Source of the DNA: an uncultured Bacteroidia bacterium
GTDB lineage: Bacteria; Bacteroidota; Bacteroidia; Bacteroidales; Prolixibacteraceae
Reading direction: 5' to 3'
Length of the DNA stretch: 43,280 nucleotides
Assembly (NCBI GenBank): GCA_903834845.1
Contig: CAILKW010000139.1
Location: 1-43,280, forward strand
Made by a program: the position numbers and the translations under genes. The notes beneath the pieces were generated by a model. It was given only the letters and a program-made list of their open reading frames with translations, was not told the origin of the DNA and made no database searches. This document shows, piece after piece, positions 1-8,428 of this stretch. Numbering within the stretch: position 1 is the stretch's first letter; every line of letters starts with the position of its first letter.

Positions 1-428
1 ACAGTGAAAAGCCTTATATCCGGATAATTGGCAGCTGCCATCTCAGCTTCGGCGTTTTTTGTTTTCGATACTTTCCACTCCATATTCGATTGTCCTGAGC
101 AAACCCATACTTCGCCGATCATAATATTTTCGATAGTGCGGAAATTTTTACCTTTAACAGTCATTTTGTAAGGACCACCGTATTCCATTTTTGGAAGATT
201 CACGCGCCATTTCCCATTTTTTCCTGTACGTACCGATACTACATTCTTTTCAAGAGTTACAGTAACTTTTTCACCAGGTTTAGCCCATCCCCAAACGGGA
301 ATCTCTATCCCTTTTTGAAGAACCATATTACAATTAAAAAAAGGTGGCAGTGTTACCTGCGTCATTCCTGCAACCGACCATAAAAGCAGAAAAAATAAGA
401 CAAAAGTTTTTAAAGTGCTAATTTTCAT
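1..428 (-). CDS. Sialate O-acetylesterase-like protein, N-terminal part (runs off left edge)
   Basis: This is the first ~142 residues of a secreted carbohydrate esterase; the rest lies beyond the left edge. The start ATG at 428 is followed by a hydrophobic signal peptide (MKISTLKTFVLFFLLLW...). The mature N-terminus reads like the family: a beta-sandwich stretch with NMVLQKG and PVWGWAKPGEKVTV, then GEVWVCSGQSNMEW, where the Ser of GQSNM is the usual SGNH-type nucleophile (block I). The family removes O-acetyl groups from sialic acid or, in Bacteroidota glycan loci, from other acetylated sugars in the periplasm. It is followed, in its own orientation, only by the window edge; the PhzF gene ends 41 bases upstream on the same strand and may share its transcript. 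The specific substrate cannot be read from this fragment. The family call is firm; the acetyl-sialate specificity is only a name. Confidence 0.85.
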   Translation of the reverse strand, partial: MKISTLKTFVLFFLLLWSVAGMTQVTLPPFFNCNMVLQKGIEIPVWGWAKPGEKVTVTLEKNVVSVRTGKNGKWRVNLPKMEYGGPYKMTVKGKNFRTIENIMIGEVWVCSGQSNMEWKVSKTKNAEAEMAAANYPDIRLFT

Positions 429-469
429 GATAATGATAAATAAAATTGGTTTATAATATTCAATAATTT

Positions 470-1258
470 TTAAGTCAATGTAATTGAACCGATCATGTAA
501 GTACATGCTTTACCTGAAATTAAAACTCTATCACCTGAAAGTTTACATTTCAGGAAACCGCCTCTTGCAGATAATTGACGAGCTTCAAATTCAAGCTGAT
601 TAAGCCGATGCGCCCAAAATGGCACAAGAGAGGTATGAGCAGAACCTGTTACCGGATCTTCATTAATACCAAGAAGAGGAGCAAAAAATCGGGAAACAAA
701 ATCACAATCATAACCAGGTGCGGTAACTATAATTCCCCGAGTTTCAATTTTTTTTAGTAAACCGAAATCCGGCTTGAGTTCTTCAATATCTTCCTGCGAT
801 GGGTAGTACAAAAGATAATCTGTTTTGCCTTTCCAAATCTCAAGAGGTTTACATCCAAGAGCTTTAAACAGATGATCAGGAGGCAAGGCCGGCTCGATAT
901 TATCTGCAGGAAAATCAAGTGTAAGATAATCCATATTTTTAGAAACTTCAAGCATTCCATTGTATAACGATTCAAATTTCACGTGATCGCGATCGAAATC
1001 AAGGTGGTTGAATAGCACATGTGCGGCAGCGAGAGTTGCATGACCGCATAATTCAACCTCAGATACAGGTGTAAACCATCTGATTTCATATAATCCATAT
1101 CGCCTTCTCAAAAAAACAGTTTCAGATAGATTGTTCTCTGATGCGACATTTTGCAGAATATCATCCGAAGGCCAATATTCTACGGGGCAGACTGCTGCAG
1201 GATTGCCTGAAAACAGTTCGTCTGTAAATGCATCAACCTGATATATTGGTATTATCAT
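470..1258 (-). CDS. PhzF family isomerase/epimerase-like protein
   Basis: A 262-residue protein of the PhzF (phenazine biosynthesis-like) family, whose members have a diaminopimelate-epimerase-like double fold and isomerise small amino-acid or chorismate-derived molecules. Visible hallmarks are the N-terminal YQVDAFTDELFSGNPAAVC, the acidic NNLSETVFL (its Glu is the presumed catalytic base in the family), WFTPVSEVELCGHATLA and, near the C-terminus, GINEDPVTGSAHTSL. Length is typical for the family (about 260-300 residues). No phenazine operon is nearby, so it is one of the many orphan PhzF-like proteins of unknown substrate. It is cytoplasmic (no signal). A good Bacteroidota promoter lies just upstream, so it probably starts its own transcript. 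Confidence 0.88.
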   Translation of the reverse strand: MIIPIYQVDAFTDELFSGNPAAVCPVEYWPSDDILQNVASENNLSETVFLRRRYGLYEIRWFTPVSEVELCGHATLAAAHVLFNHLDFDRDHVKFESLYNGMLEVSKNMDYLTLDFPADNIEPALPPDHLFKALGCKPLEIWKGKTDYLLYYPSQEDIEELKPDFGLLKKIETRGIIVTAPGYDCDFVSRFFAPLLGINEDPVTGSAHTSLVPFWAHRLNQLEFEARQLSARGGFLKCKLSGDRVLISGKACTYMIGSITLT

Positions 1259-1298
1259 AAATGAAAATAGATGAATTTGAAAAGTACAGTTTATTTTC

Positions 1299-1328
1299 CA
1301 AAGGTAACAATAATGGTATTATATCAAA
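1299..1328 (-). promoter_or_regulatory. Predicted Bacteroidota-type promoter of the PhzF gene
   Basis: On the minus strand the sequence carries TTTG (1328-1325), 18 bases, then TACCTTTG (1306-1299). This matches the Bacteroidota consensus TTTG / TAnnTTTG closely. The start codon is about 40 bases downstream. Seen directly in sequence; activity is inferred. Confidence 0.5.
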
Positions 1329-1361
1329 ATTTAGTTGTAATGAATTATTCTGTGAATAAAA

Positions 1362-2834
1362 CTATTTTTCGCCAAACACAATTGCCTGGTATGTAAAAAT
1401 TTCGGCAGTTTTCCATCCATCCCATCCAATACCAGCTTTATCCCTGGCACAATGTCCCAGAAATTCTTCCTTTGTCCATAAGGTTTCCGATGCAACCTGA
1501 GGCAGAAAAGTCCCTCTATTAAAACCTTTTTCAATACAAATACCGTGTTTTCCAAGTATAATCTCGTCAATAGAATTGATTTTTTTTAGAGGTGTCAGTA
1601 TCGAAATTTCAATTTGTATTTGGTTCAGTTCGCCGATCGCGACTGAATCGAATCGCGAATCTTGAGTAGCTGCGGCTATTGCCATTTCTTCAATTGTTTG
1701 ATATAATGGACATCCGGGATTAAACCGACCTATACAGCCTCTGAGTTTACCAGCTTCTTTTAACGTGACAAACGCACCATATTCTTCATTCAATATTCCC
1801 GAAAATTTAGATCCATCAGTTAAGTTTTTACTTTTTTTAAGATTACCCTTAATACTTTCTCTTGCTAATTTCAATAACTCACTCTTTTCAGCTTCCGAAA
1901 TGGTTAATATGTCATTTGGTCTATTTGCGGCAATAGCCCAATAACCCACAACCCTACTTTTATCACCGTGCGGAACATCACCGGAATTTCTGTAAACTAT
2001 TTTTTCGAATTTTATACCTTGATCTTTTGTTAATCGCAGCAAAGTTTGAACGGCAGAAGCACCACAAAGCCCAGTTAATAAATCCTTTGTGAATGATTGT
2101 TTGTTTCTGTTACAAAGATTTTCAAGTTTAATAAAGTCGTTTGATATTATGGCATCTGCCGTTTCTAAATCTGCTTTACAGGCTGCTTCATACGATGGGT
2201 AATGTGAAAAATCTGTACTTATCACAAACAGATTTTCGGAATTAAACCAGGGTTTTAATGCTTCAGCAAGTTTTTCGCAAAGTAAAGGACTATCGCTTCC
2301 CATTATTAATGGAACTATCTGAAAATCCGTATATAACCAATACTGTAGGAATGGCAGCTGTACTTCAAGTGAGTGTTCAGCTTTATCTGCATCTTCATCG
2401 TAATAAATGAATTTATTTTTCTCCATTAGTTGAGCAGTAGTCTCTTCATTTATTTTAACCTCACCAAAAGTAGTTGAGTAATTACCGGAAGGATAAACAC
2501 TTACTCCGTTGAAATATTTCCGGTGCGATGCTCCGATGATAAAAACATTCTTGTATTTCGCATGTCTGTCGAGTTTGGCAAAAGCCGCCGCAGCAACCTC
2601 ACCCGAAAAAATATACCCTGCATGAGGTACAATTAATGCAGCAACCTCCGTTGTTGGAACTTTTACTACATTTTGGAACATATTCGAAATCGTATTCTTC
2701 AACTCTGAGGCATTTGCAGGATAAAATTTCCCTGCAACAGCCGGAATTCTGTTTTTCATATTTTTATAAGTTTGTGATGAAGTATTTGAAAACCAAACAG
2801 TAAGAATAAAAGTCAGAACGTAAATATTTTTCAT
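1362..2834 (-). CDS. MEMO1-AMMECR1 fusion (AmmeMemoRadiSam system proteins B and A)
   Basis: A 490-residue fusion of two conserved domains. Residues ~28-290 are a MEMO1 domain with the conserved metal-site residues visible: H71 in VPHAGY, H104 in GASHRK, H211 in STDFSHYP and C257 in GLCGAS, plus EHSLEVQLPFLQ. Residues ~315-490 are an AMMECR1 domain with the family signature LRGCIGRF. MEMO1 relatives bind redox metals (copper/iron); AMMECR1's biochemical role is unknown. The third partner usually found with them, a radical SAM enzyme, is not next to it here. The first 21 residues (MKNIYVLTFILTVWFSNTSS) look like a signal peptide, unexpected for MEMO. An alternative start at M26 (position 2759) would give a cytosolic protein beginning MKNRIPAVAGKFYP. 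It is divergent from the creatininase operon, with 108 bases between. Confidence 0.9.
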   Translation of the reverse strand: MKNIYVLTFILTVWFSNTSSQTYKNMKNRIPAVAGKFYPANASELKNTISNMFQNVVKVPTTEVAALIVPHAGYIFSGEVAAAAFAKLDRHAKYKNVFIIGASHRKYFNGVSVYPSGNYSTTFGEVKINEETTAQLMEKNKFIYYDEDADKAEHSLEVQLPFLQYWLYTDFQIVPLIMGSDSPLLCEKLAEALKPWFNSENLFVISTDFSHYPSYEAACKADLETADAIISNDFIKLENLCNRNKQSFTKDLLTGLCGASAVQTLLRLTKDQGIKFEKIVYRNSGDVPHGDKSRVVGYWAIAANRPNDILTISEAEKSELLKLARESIKGNLKKSKNLTDGSKFSGILNEEYGAFVTLKEAGKLRGCIGRFNPGCPLYQTIEEMAIAAATQDSRFDSVAIGELNQIQIEISILTPLKKINSIDEIILGKHGICIEKGFNRGTFLPQVASETLWTKEEFLGHCARDKAGIGWDGWKTAEIFTYQAIVFGEK

Positions 2835-2942
2835 TTTGCAAATGATATTGACTCCATAAATTTAAAAAAATCAATTTGATTTAATTAAGAATATTAAGGT
2901 GTAAAGAGTTTTATTAATTTTAGGCCGTTAACAAATTGAAAT

Positions 2943-3707
2943 ATGCGTCATTATCTTCTTACAGAAACCAATTGGAAGGCAGTAAAACAGACTGAATATC
3001 AACTTGCTGTGTTGCCTTGGGGTGCTACCGAAGCCCATAATTATCATCTTCCTTACGGTACGGATAATATTCTGGCTGACCGAATTGCTGCCGAATCTGC
3101 CCGTATCGCCAGTGTCCGCGGCGGAAAAGTTATCGTTCTGCCTACAATTCCTTTCGGAGTGAACACCGGACAACCCGATGTAAAATTCGATATGAACCTC
3201 AATCCAGGTACTCAGTTTATGATCCTCAAAGATCTTATCACTGTTCTGGATCGTCAGGAAATTTTCAAACTTGTAATAATGAATTCTCATGGAGGGAACG
3301 ATTTTAAACAAATTATCAGAGAGTTGAATTTGCTGTTTCCTAAAATGTTTATTTGTCAGTGTAATTGGTTTAGAATTCCGGGGGCAGAAAAATATTTTGA
3401 AGATTTGGGTGAACATGCCGGAGAGGTAGAAACCAGTTTAATGCAGTATTTAGCTCCTGATCTTGTTCTGCCATTGTCGGAAGCAGGGGATGGAAAAGCC
3501 TCTGTATTTAGTGTTTCTGCACTCAATCAGGGGTGGGCTTGGGCTGAACGTAAATGGACCAAAGTAACCAAAGACACAGGTATTGGTAATCCTGCCCTTG
3601 CCACAGCAGAAAAAGGGGAAGCATTTTTCAAACTGATTACAGAAAAAATTGGAGAATTTTTGTACGAACTGGCAATCGTAAATCAGGATGATCTATATAA
3701 AGACTAA
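2943..3707 (+). CDS. Creatininase family amidohydrolase/hydrolase
   Basis: A 254-residue cytoplasmic protein of the creatininase fold. Metal-site motifs are visible: WGATEAHNYHLPYGTD (E30, H32, D41), NSHGGND in mid-protein, and GEHAGEVETS (His and Glu) around residue 160. Family members are divalent-metal hydrolases acting on cyclic amides; established exceptions include an inositol-pathway member in Thermotoga (IolN) that opens a diketo-inositol ring. Here it heads a six-gene operon with a transporter, a GH88-like hydrolase, a TIM-barrel isomerase and two NAD(P)-dependent oxidoreductases, so a role in sugar or cyclitol breakdown is much more likely than creatinine metabolism. The gene downstream starts 43 bases after its stop. 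Family is firm; reaction is inferred. Confidence 0.85.
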   Translation: MRHYLLTETNWKAVKQTEYQLAVLPWGATEAHNYHLPYGTDNILADRIAAESARIASVRGGKVIVLPTIPFGVNTGQPDVKFDMNLNPGTQFMILKDLITVLDRQEIFKLVIMNSHGGNDFKQIIRELNLLFPKMFICQCNWFRIPGAEKYFEDLGEHAGEVETSLMQYLAPDLVLPLSEAGDGKASVFSVSALNQGWAWAERKWTKVTKDTGIGNPALATAEKGEAFFKLITEKIGEFLYELAIVNQDDLYKD

Positions 3708-3750
3708 TAGCACAATAAGTTAATTACACAAAATTCATAAAACAAAATAA

Positions 3751-4965
3751 ATGAACAATACCAAACTACTATCTGGTTCTTCTGTTGATTCTCGCAGTTC
3801 GCAATCGTATATTCTGGCAACTGCATTTCTTGCTCTTTTTGCCATAGTTGGATTTGCATATTACGGAATCCCCTTCTTTTACGATTTTATGACCAAGGAA
3901 TTTGGCTGGTCGCGCGCAGTAGTTACATCAGGAAATGCAGTGGGAAAACTGCTTGTCGGACCATTATTCGGATTTTTAGCAGGTTGGATGATTGATCGTT
4001 ACGGCCCCCGAAAATTGATGATGACGGGTGTCTTGATGGCAGGAACTGCATTAATCGGATTAAGCTTTTCCAGTTCTTTATGGACATTTTATCTTTTTTA
4101 TATTTTTAATGCACTTGGCTATGTTTTTGGAGGTCCTCTACCCTGTCAAGTCTTGATATCCAGATGGTTTGACAAGAACCGCGGCAAAGCAATGGGAATT
4201 GCCTACCTTGGAATCGGAACCGGCGGTGCGTTGGTTCCATTGATTTCGGCAGCCCTTGAAAAAAATCTTGGCTGGCATTTGGCAATGACAACATTAGGTG
4301 TTTTAGTAATTGTAATTGCTTTTCCAATGGCCTTTTTTATCAAGGATTCAACAAAAGAGAGTACCGAAAAAGTAGATAAACAAACAATGATTCCAATAAG
4401 CACAATTCTGAGGAATCCGAATTTTTACCTTCTCGCAATTGGGAGTATGTGTTCAATAGGAGCAGTTGGCGGAGTTGGACAGCATCTGAAGCTATATCTT
4501 CGCGATCTTGATTTTACGCAATCTCAGGCTGCACAAGTGATGTCATTTGTACTACTGTCGAGTCTGGCCGGAAGAGTTTTGATGGGATTTCTGGCAGATA
4601 TTATCAACCGAAAATATGTAATGATATTGATTTACATGATTGTAGCTTGTGCAATCCCTCTGTTATTGATTCCAGACTTTTCAGGAAGAATCTATATTTT
4701 CGCGATTATTTTTGGAATTGGTTTAGGCGGAGATTATATGATTATCCCTCTGATAGCCGGTGATCTTTTTGGTGTAAGAGCTCTCGGTCGTACTATGGGA
4801 ATAATATTGGTTGCAGATGGGATAGCAGAATCTCTGTTCCCTATGTTAGTCGGTGCCTTATACAATGATGTATCAAAAAGTTATGCAACAGGTTTTATAG
4901 TATTGATTTGTCTGGCCACACTTGGAGCATTAATCGTGTCATTTTTACCAAAAACCAAGCAATAG
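3751..4965 (+). CDS. MFS transporter (OFA/monocarboxylate-like)
   Basis: A 404-residue inner-membrane protein with about 12 hydrophobic segments split by a central charged loop near residues 195-210 (KDSTKESTEKVDKQ). The loop between segments 2 and 3 carries the MFS signature as GWMIDRYGPRKLM. The N-half (YYGIPFFYDFMTKEFGWSRA, and SRWFDKNRGKAMGIAYLG) resembles oxalate:formate antiporter and monocarboxylate-type MFS members, a group that moves anionic small molecules in symport or exchange. That fits import of a uronate or other acidic sugar for the downstream enzymes. It sits second in the operon. Substrate is not determinable from sequence. Confidence 0.87.
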   Translation: MNNTKLLSGSSVDSRSSQSYILATAFLALFAIVGFAYYGIPFFYDFMTKEFGWSRAVVTSGNAVGKLLVGPLFGFLAGWMIDRYGPRKLMMTGVLMAGTALIGLSFSSSLWTFYLFYIFNALGYVFGGPLPCQVLISRWFDKNRGKAMGIAYLGIGTGGALVPLISAALEKNLGWHLAMTTLGVLVIVIAFPMAFFIKDSTKESTEKVDKQTMIPISTILRNPNFYLLAIGSMCSIGAVGGVGQHLKLYLRDLDFTQSQAAQVMSFVLLSSLAGRVLMGFLADIINRKYVMILIYMIVACAIPLLLIPDFSGRIYIFAIIFGIGLGGDYMIIPLIAGDLFGVRALGRTMGIILVADGIAESLFPMLVGALYNDVSKSYATGFIVLICLATLGALIVSFLPKTKQ

Positions 4966-5029
4966 GTTTGATCAAATTAGTAAGTATCTCTTAAGCATTG
5001 ACAATTAAAACATTAACCATTATTCAAGC

Positions 5030-6421
5030 ATGATAATTAATTTTGAAATTAAACCTGAAGATTTAAAAACAAAACTTGAGCGGTTCTGGAATTTGTCCGG
5101 TGAGAAAATACTTAGGATTGAATCGGAATATAATCCGAATAAAGGAGCACCCGTTTTTACTGTTAACGGGAAATATTCAACCCGTGGCTGGACAGAATGG
5201 ACACAGGGTTTTCAGTTTGGTTCGGCACTTCTTCAGTTTGATGCAACAGGTGATAAAACTTTCCTGAAAATAGGGCGTGAAAATACAGTGAATAAAATGG
5301 CTCATCACGTCAGTCATGTAGGCGTTCATGATCATGGATTCAATAATATAAGCACTTACGGAAATTTACACCGAATGATGAAAGAGGGAAAAATTCCTCA
5401 GAATAAATGGGAGAAAATTTTTTACGAACTTGCATTAAAATCATCAGGTGCTGTTCAGGCCAACCGTTGGAGCAAATCTAATGACGGAGGAGGATTTATC
5501 TATTCTTTCAATGGGCCTCATTCTTTGTTTGTTGATACAATCAGGTCATGTCGGGTAATGATGATAGCTCATCGGTTAGGTCACTTTTTGCCGGGAGAGA
5601 ATGATATTCGTATTTCTCTATTCCAAAGAGCAATAGATCATTTACTTGCAACTGCAAAATATTCAATCTATTATGGCATGGGGCGTGACAGTTATGACGA
5701 ATATGGTCGCACAGCTCATGAATCTGTATTTAATCCCAACGATGGCAATTACCGCTGTCCTAATTCGCAACAAGGATACACAGGCTTTTCAACCTGGACA
5801 CGTGGTCTTGCCTGGGCAATGCTCGGCTTTGCTGAAGAACTTGAATTTCTTAAGACTATTTCCAAAAAGGAATTTGAAAAGATTTCTATTTTAACAAATA
5901 AGGAGCATATAATCAGTAAAATATTTGAAGGAGCCAAAGCGACTTGTGATTTCTATATCAAGAATACGCCAATTGATGGTATTCCATTTTGGGATACCGG
6001 TGCACCGGGATTGAAACATCTGGGTGATTACCTCAACCAGCCTTCAAATCCTTTTAATGATTTTGAGCCTATTGATAGTTCGGCGGCGGCCATTGGAGCG
6101 CAGGGACTACTCAGACTCGGGTATCACTTGAATTCCATAGGAAAAATTGAGGAAGGAACACGGTATTGGCAGGCAGGATTAACGGTAATATCACGATTGC
6201 TTGAAACTCCATATTTATCTGAAACACAAGAACATCAAGGTATTCTTCTTCATTCTGTTTATCACAGGCCAAACGGTTGGGATCATATCCCGGATGGGTA
6301 TAAAATACCATGCAACGAGTCAAGTATGTGGGGCGATTACCATATACGCGAATCTGCTTTATACTTGTCCAAACTCATCTCCGGCGAACCTTATTACACT
6401 TTTTTTAATGGAATAATCTAA
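5030..6421 (+). CDS. GH88-like unsaturated glucuronyl hydrolase, cytoplasmic
   Basis: A 463-residue (alpha/alpha)6-barrel enzyme resembling GH88. These enzymes hydrate the 4,5-double bond of unsaturated uronic acids left by polysaccharide lyases, which releases the neighbouring sugar. The expected pair of catalytic aspartates is visible: D101 in GVHDHGFNN and D169 in SLFVDTIRS. Also family-like are WTRGLAWAMLGFAEEL and, near the C-terminus, DSSAAAIGAQGLLRLG. There is no signal peptide, so it acts on imported oligosaccharides. It is somewhat longer than typical GH88 (~380-400 residues). Its stop is 3 bases before the next start, indicating tight co-translation with the isomerase. A related but distinct family with the same fold (such as GH105) is possible. 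Confidence 0.82.
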   Translation: MIINFEIKPEDLKTKLERFWNLSGEKILRIESEYNPNKGAPVFTVNGKYSTRGWTEWTQGFQFGSALLQFDATGDKTFLKIGRENTVNKMAHHVSHVGVHDHGFNNISTYGNLHRMMKEGKIPQNKWEKIFYELALKSSGAVQANRWSKSNDGGGFIYSFNGPHSLFVDTIRSCRVMMIAHRLGHFLPGENDIRISLFQRAIDHLLATAKYSIYYGMGRDSYDEYGRTAHESVFNPNDGNYRCPNSQQGYTGFSTWTRGLAWAMLGFAEELEFLKTISKKEFEKISILTNKEHIISKIFEGAKATCDFYIKNTPIDGIPFWDTGAPGLKHLGDYLNQPSNPFNDFEPIDSSAAAIGAQGLLRLGYHLNSIGKIEEGTRYWQAGLTVISRLLETPYLSETQEHQGILLHSVYHRPNGWDHIPDGYKIPCNESSMWGDYHIRESALYLSKLISGEPYYTFFNGII

Positions 6422-6424
6422 GAA

Positions 6425-7255
6425 ATGGCATCTAAAATTAATGACTTATCAAAACTGAGCGTTCATACTCAGACCACCAGACCCTGGGGAATTGAAGAGT
6501 GTGCCAAAAACTATTCAGAAGCAGGTATTCATGGGATTACTATATGGCGTAATGTACTTGAAAACAAGAATCTAAAAGATATAAAGTCTCTTTTGGACGA
6601 TTACGATATGAAAGTAGTTTCACTTTGTCGAGGTGGTTTTTTCCCGTCAGTAAATACGACCCAGCGTGAATCGGCTATCAGAGATAATCTTTTTGCGATT
6701 GAACAGGCAGCAGCATTGGGTGCACCTTCGATAGTTTTAGTTTGTGGAGCAGATAGCGGTCAAACATTGGAAAAATCGAGGGAACAAATTGCTGAAGGTA
6801 TTATCAGAATACTTTCTACTGCCAAAAGCGCAGGTGTAAAACTGGCAATTGAACCGCTTCACCCAATGTACGCGGGCGATCGCTCGGCTATTAACACACT
6901 AAAGCAAGCCAATGATATGGCTGAAATGATCAATTCCAGTCTGGTTGGTGTTGCAATTGATGTATATCATCTTTGGTGGGACGACATGCTGAAATATGAA
7001 ATCATTAGATGTGCTGCTCAAAATCATTTATTTAACTTCCATGTTTGCGACTGGAATGTTCCCACAAACGATTTTTTAAACGATCGCGGTTTGATGGGAG
7101 ATGGTTGTATTAACATTCAGGAAATCAGATCGTGGGTTGAAGATACGGGTTTTATGGGATATAATGAAGTAGAAATCTTTTCGGACAAATACTGGGCAAC
7201 AGATCAGAAAGCCTATCTTGAAAAAATAAAACATGCATATTTGACAAAAACATAA
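6425..7255 (+). CDS. Sugar phosphate isomerase/epimerase (xylose isomerase-like TIM barrel)
   Basis: A 276-residue TIM barrel of the AP-endonuclease/xylose-isomerase-like superfamily (IolE, hydroxypyruvate isomerase, ketose epimerases). Candidate metal ligands in order are E143 (AIEPLHPMY), D179 (VAIDVYHLWWD), H206 (NFHVCDW) and E250 (NEVEIFS), the usual Glu-Asp-His-Glu set. It probably isomerises, epimerises or dehydrates a keto-sugar or keto-acid intermediate. It lies between the GH88-like hydrolase (3-base gap) and the Gfo/Idh oxidoreductase (4-base gap), strongly implying a shared pathway. The exact reaction is unknown. Confidence 0.85.
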   Translation: MASKINDLSKLSVHTQTTRPWGIEECAKNYSEAGIHGITIWRNVLENKNLKDIKSLLDDYDMKVVSLCRGGFFPSVNTTQRESAIRDNLFAIEQAAALGAPSIVLVCGADSGQTLEKSREQIAEGIIRILSTAKSAGVKLAIEPLHPMYAGDRSAINTLKQANDMAEMINSSLVGVAIDVYHLWWDDMLKYEIIRCAAQNHLFNFHVCDWNVPTNDFLNDRGLMGDGCINIQEIRSWVEDTGFMGYNEVEIFSDKYWATDQKAYLEKIKHAYLTKT

Positions 7256-7259
7256 TATT

Positions 7260-8423
7260 ATGAGTGAAAAAATAACTATTCATAAAGTAGGAATAATAAT
7301 GAACGGTGTAACCGGTCGTATGGGGACAAATCAGCACCTGATGCGATCGATAGTTGAAATAATAAAACAAGGCGGTGTGAAGGTTAATCCTTCTGAGTTT
7401 ATAATGCCTGATCCTATACTTGTTGGTCGTGATGAATTGAAACTTCGTAAACTTTCTCAAATGTCGGGAGTTGCAAAATGGACAACTAATCTTGAAGAAG
7501 TAATAAACGACTCTCAATATCAGATATATTTCGATGCTCAGACCACAGGAAGAAGAGCAGATGCTGTGAAAATGGCAGCAAAAGCCGGTAAACATGTATA
7601 TTGCGAAAAACCTGTTGCTGTTGATACAGCCACTGCACTTGAACTATACGAAGTTTGTGAAAAAGCTGACGTAAAACATGGGGTGGTACAGGATAAACTG
7701 TGGCTGCCTGGCTTAATTAAACTGAAACGATTAATACAAAACGACTTTTTTGGAAGGATACTTTCTGTAAGAGGTGAGTTTGGCTACTGGGTTTTTGAAG
7801 GCTTTAATATTCCAGCTCAGCGTCCAAGCTGGAATTACCGCAAGGAAGATGATGGCGGTATTATAGTAGATATGCTTTGCCACTGGCGTTATGTGCTTGA
7901 TAATATTTTCGGAAGCGTAAAAGGGGTATTCTGTCTTGGTGCAACACACATTCCCGAAAGGGTTGATGAGAGTGGAAAGGTTTACAACTGCACCACTGAT
8001 GATGCAGCTTATGCAACCTTCGAACTCGAAGGAGGTATTATTGCCCATTTCAATTCCTCTTGGACAACTCGAGTAAGGCGGGATGACTTGCTTACCCTGC
8101 ATGTTGACGGAACTAAAGGCTCTGCCGTAGCCGGATTGCGCGATTGCTGGACTCAACATTATGGGAATACACCAAAACCGGTCTGGAATCCCGACATACC
8201 CAATCCTATAAATTTTTACGAAGGCTGGTCAAAAGTTCCTGAACAAGAAATATTTGATAATGCATTTAAGGCCGAATGGGAACTGTTTCTCAAACATGTT
8301 GTAAAAGATGAGCCTTTCCGCTGGAATCTTATGGAAGGAGCTAAAGGTGTTCAGTTGGCTGAAAAAGGTCTCGAAAGCTGGGCAAAAAAGAGCTGGTTAG
8401 AAATTCCAAAATTAAACTTCTGA
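7260..8423 (+). CDS. Gfo/Idh/MocA family NAD(P)-dependent oxidoreductase
   Basis: A 387-residue two-domain oxidoreductase. The N-terminal Rossmann part has a glycine-rich loop (MNGVTGRMGTNQH), and the family's catalytic-site Lys is in HVYCEKPVAV, where EKP is the signature. The C-terminal alpha/beta domain carries DDGGIIVDMLCHWRYVLD, in which Asp and His occupy the region expected for the substrate-binding and proton-relay residues. Family members oxidise or reduce sugars, inositols or keto-glycosides with NAD(P). The partner TIM barrel next to it is a recurring combination in Bacteroidota sugar catabolism. No Tat signal is present, so it is cytoplasmic, unlike many secreted Bacteroidota relatives. 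The loop is longer than usual (residues 30-60) and may reshape the cofactor pocket. Confidence 0.88.
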   Translation: MSEKITIHKVGIIMNGVTGRMGTNQHLMRSIVEIIKQGGVKVNPSEFIMPDPILVGRDELKLRKLSQMSGVAKWTTNLEEVINDSQYQIYFDAQTTGRRADAVKMAAKAGKHVYCEKPVAVDTATALELYEVCEKADVKHGVVQDKLWLPGLIKLKRLIQNDFFGRILSVRGEFGYWVFEGFNIPAQRPSWNYRKEDDGGIIVDMLCHWRYVLDNIFGSVKGVFCLGATHIPERVDESGKVYNCTTDDAAYATFELEGGIIAHFNSSWTTRVRRDDLLTLHVDGTKGSAVAGLRDCWTQHYGNTPKPVWNPDIPNPINFYEGWSKVPEQEIFDNAFKAEWELFLKHVVKDEPFRWNLMEGAKGVQLAEKGLESWAKKSWLEIPKLNF

Positions 8424-8428
8424 ACCAA

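Noticed and set aside
470-1258. Phenazine biosynthesis gene
   Set aside because: PhzF-family proteins without other phz genes are common; no other phenazine gene is present.
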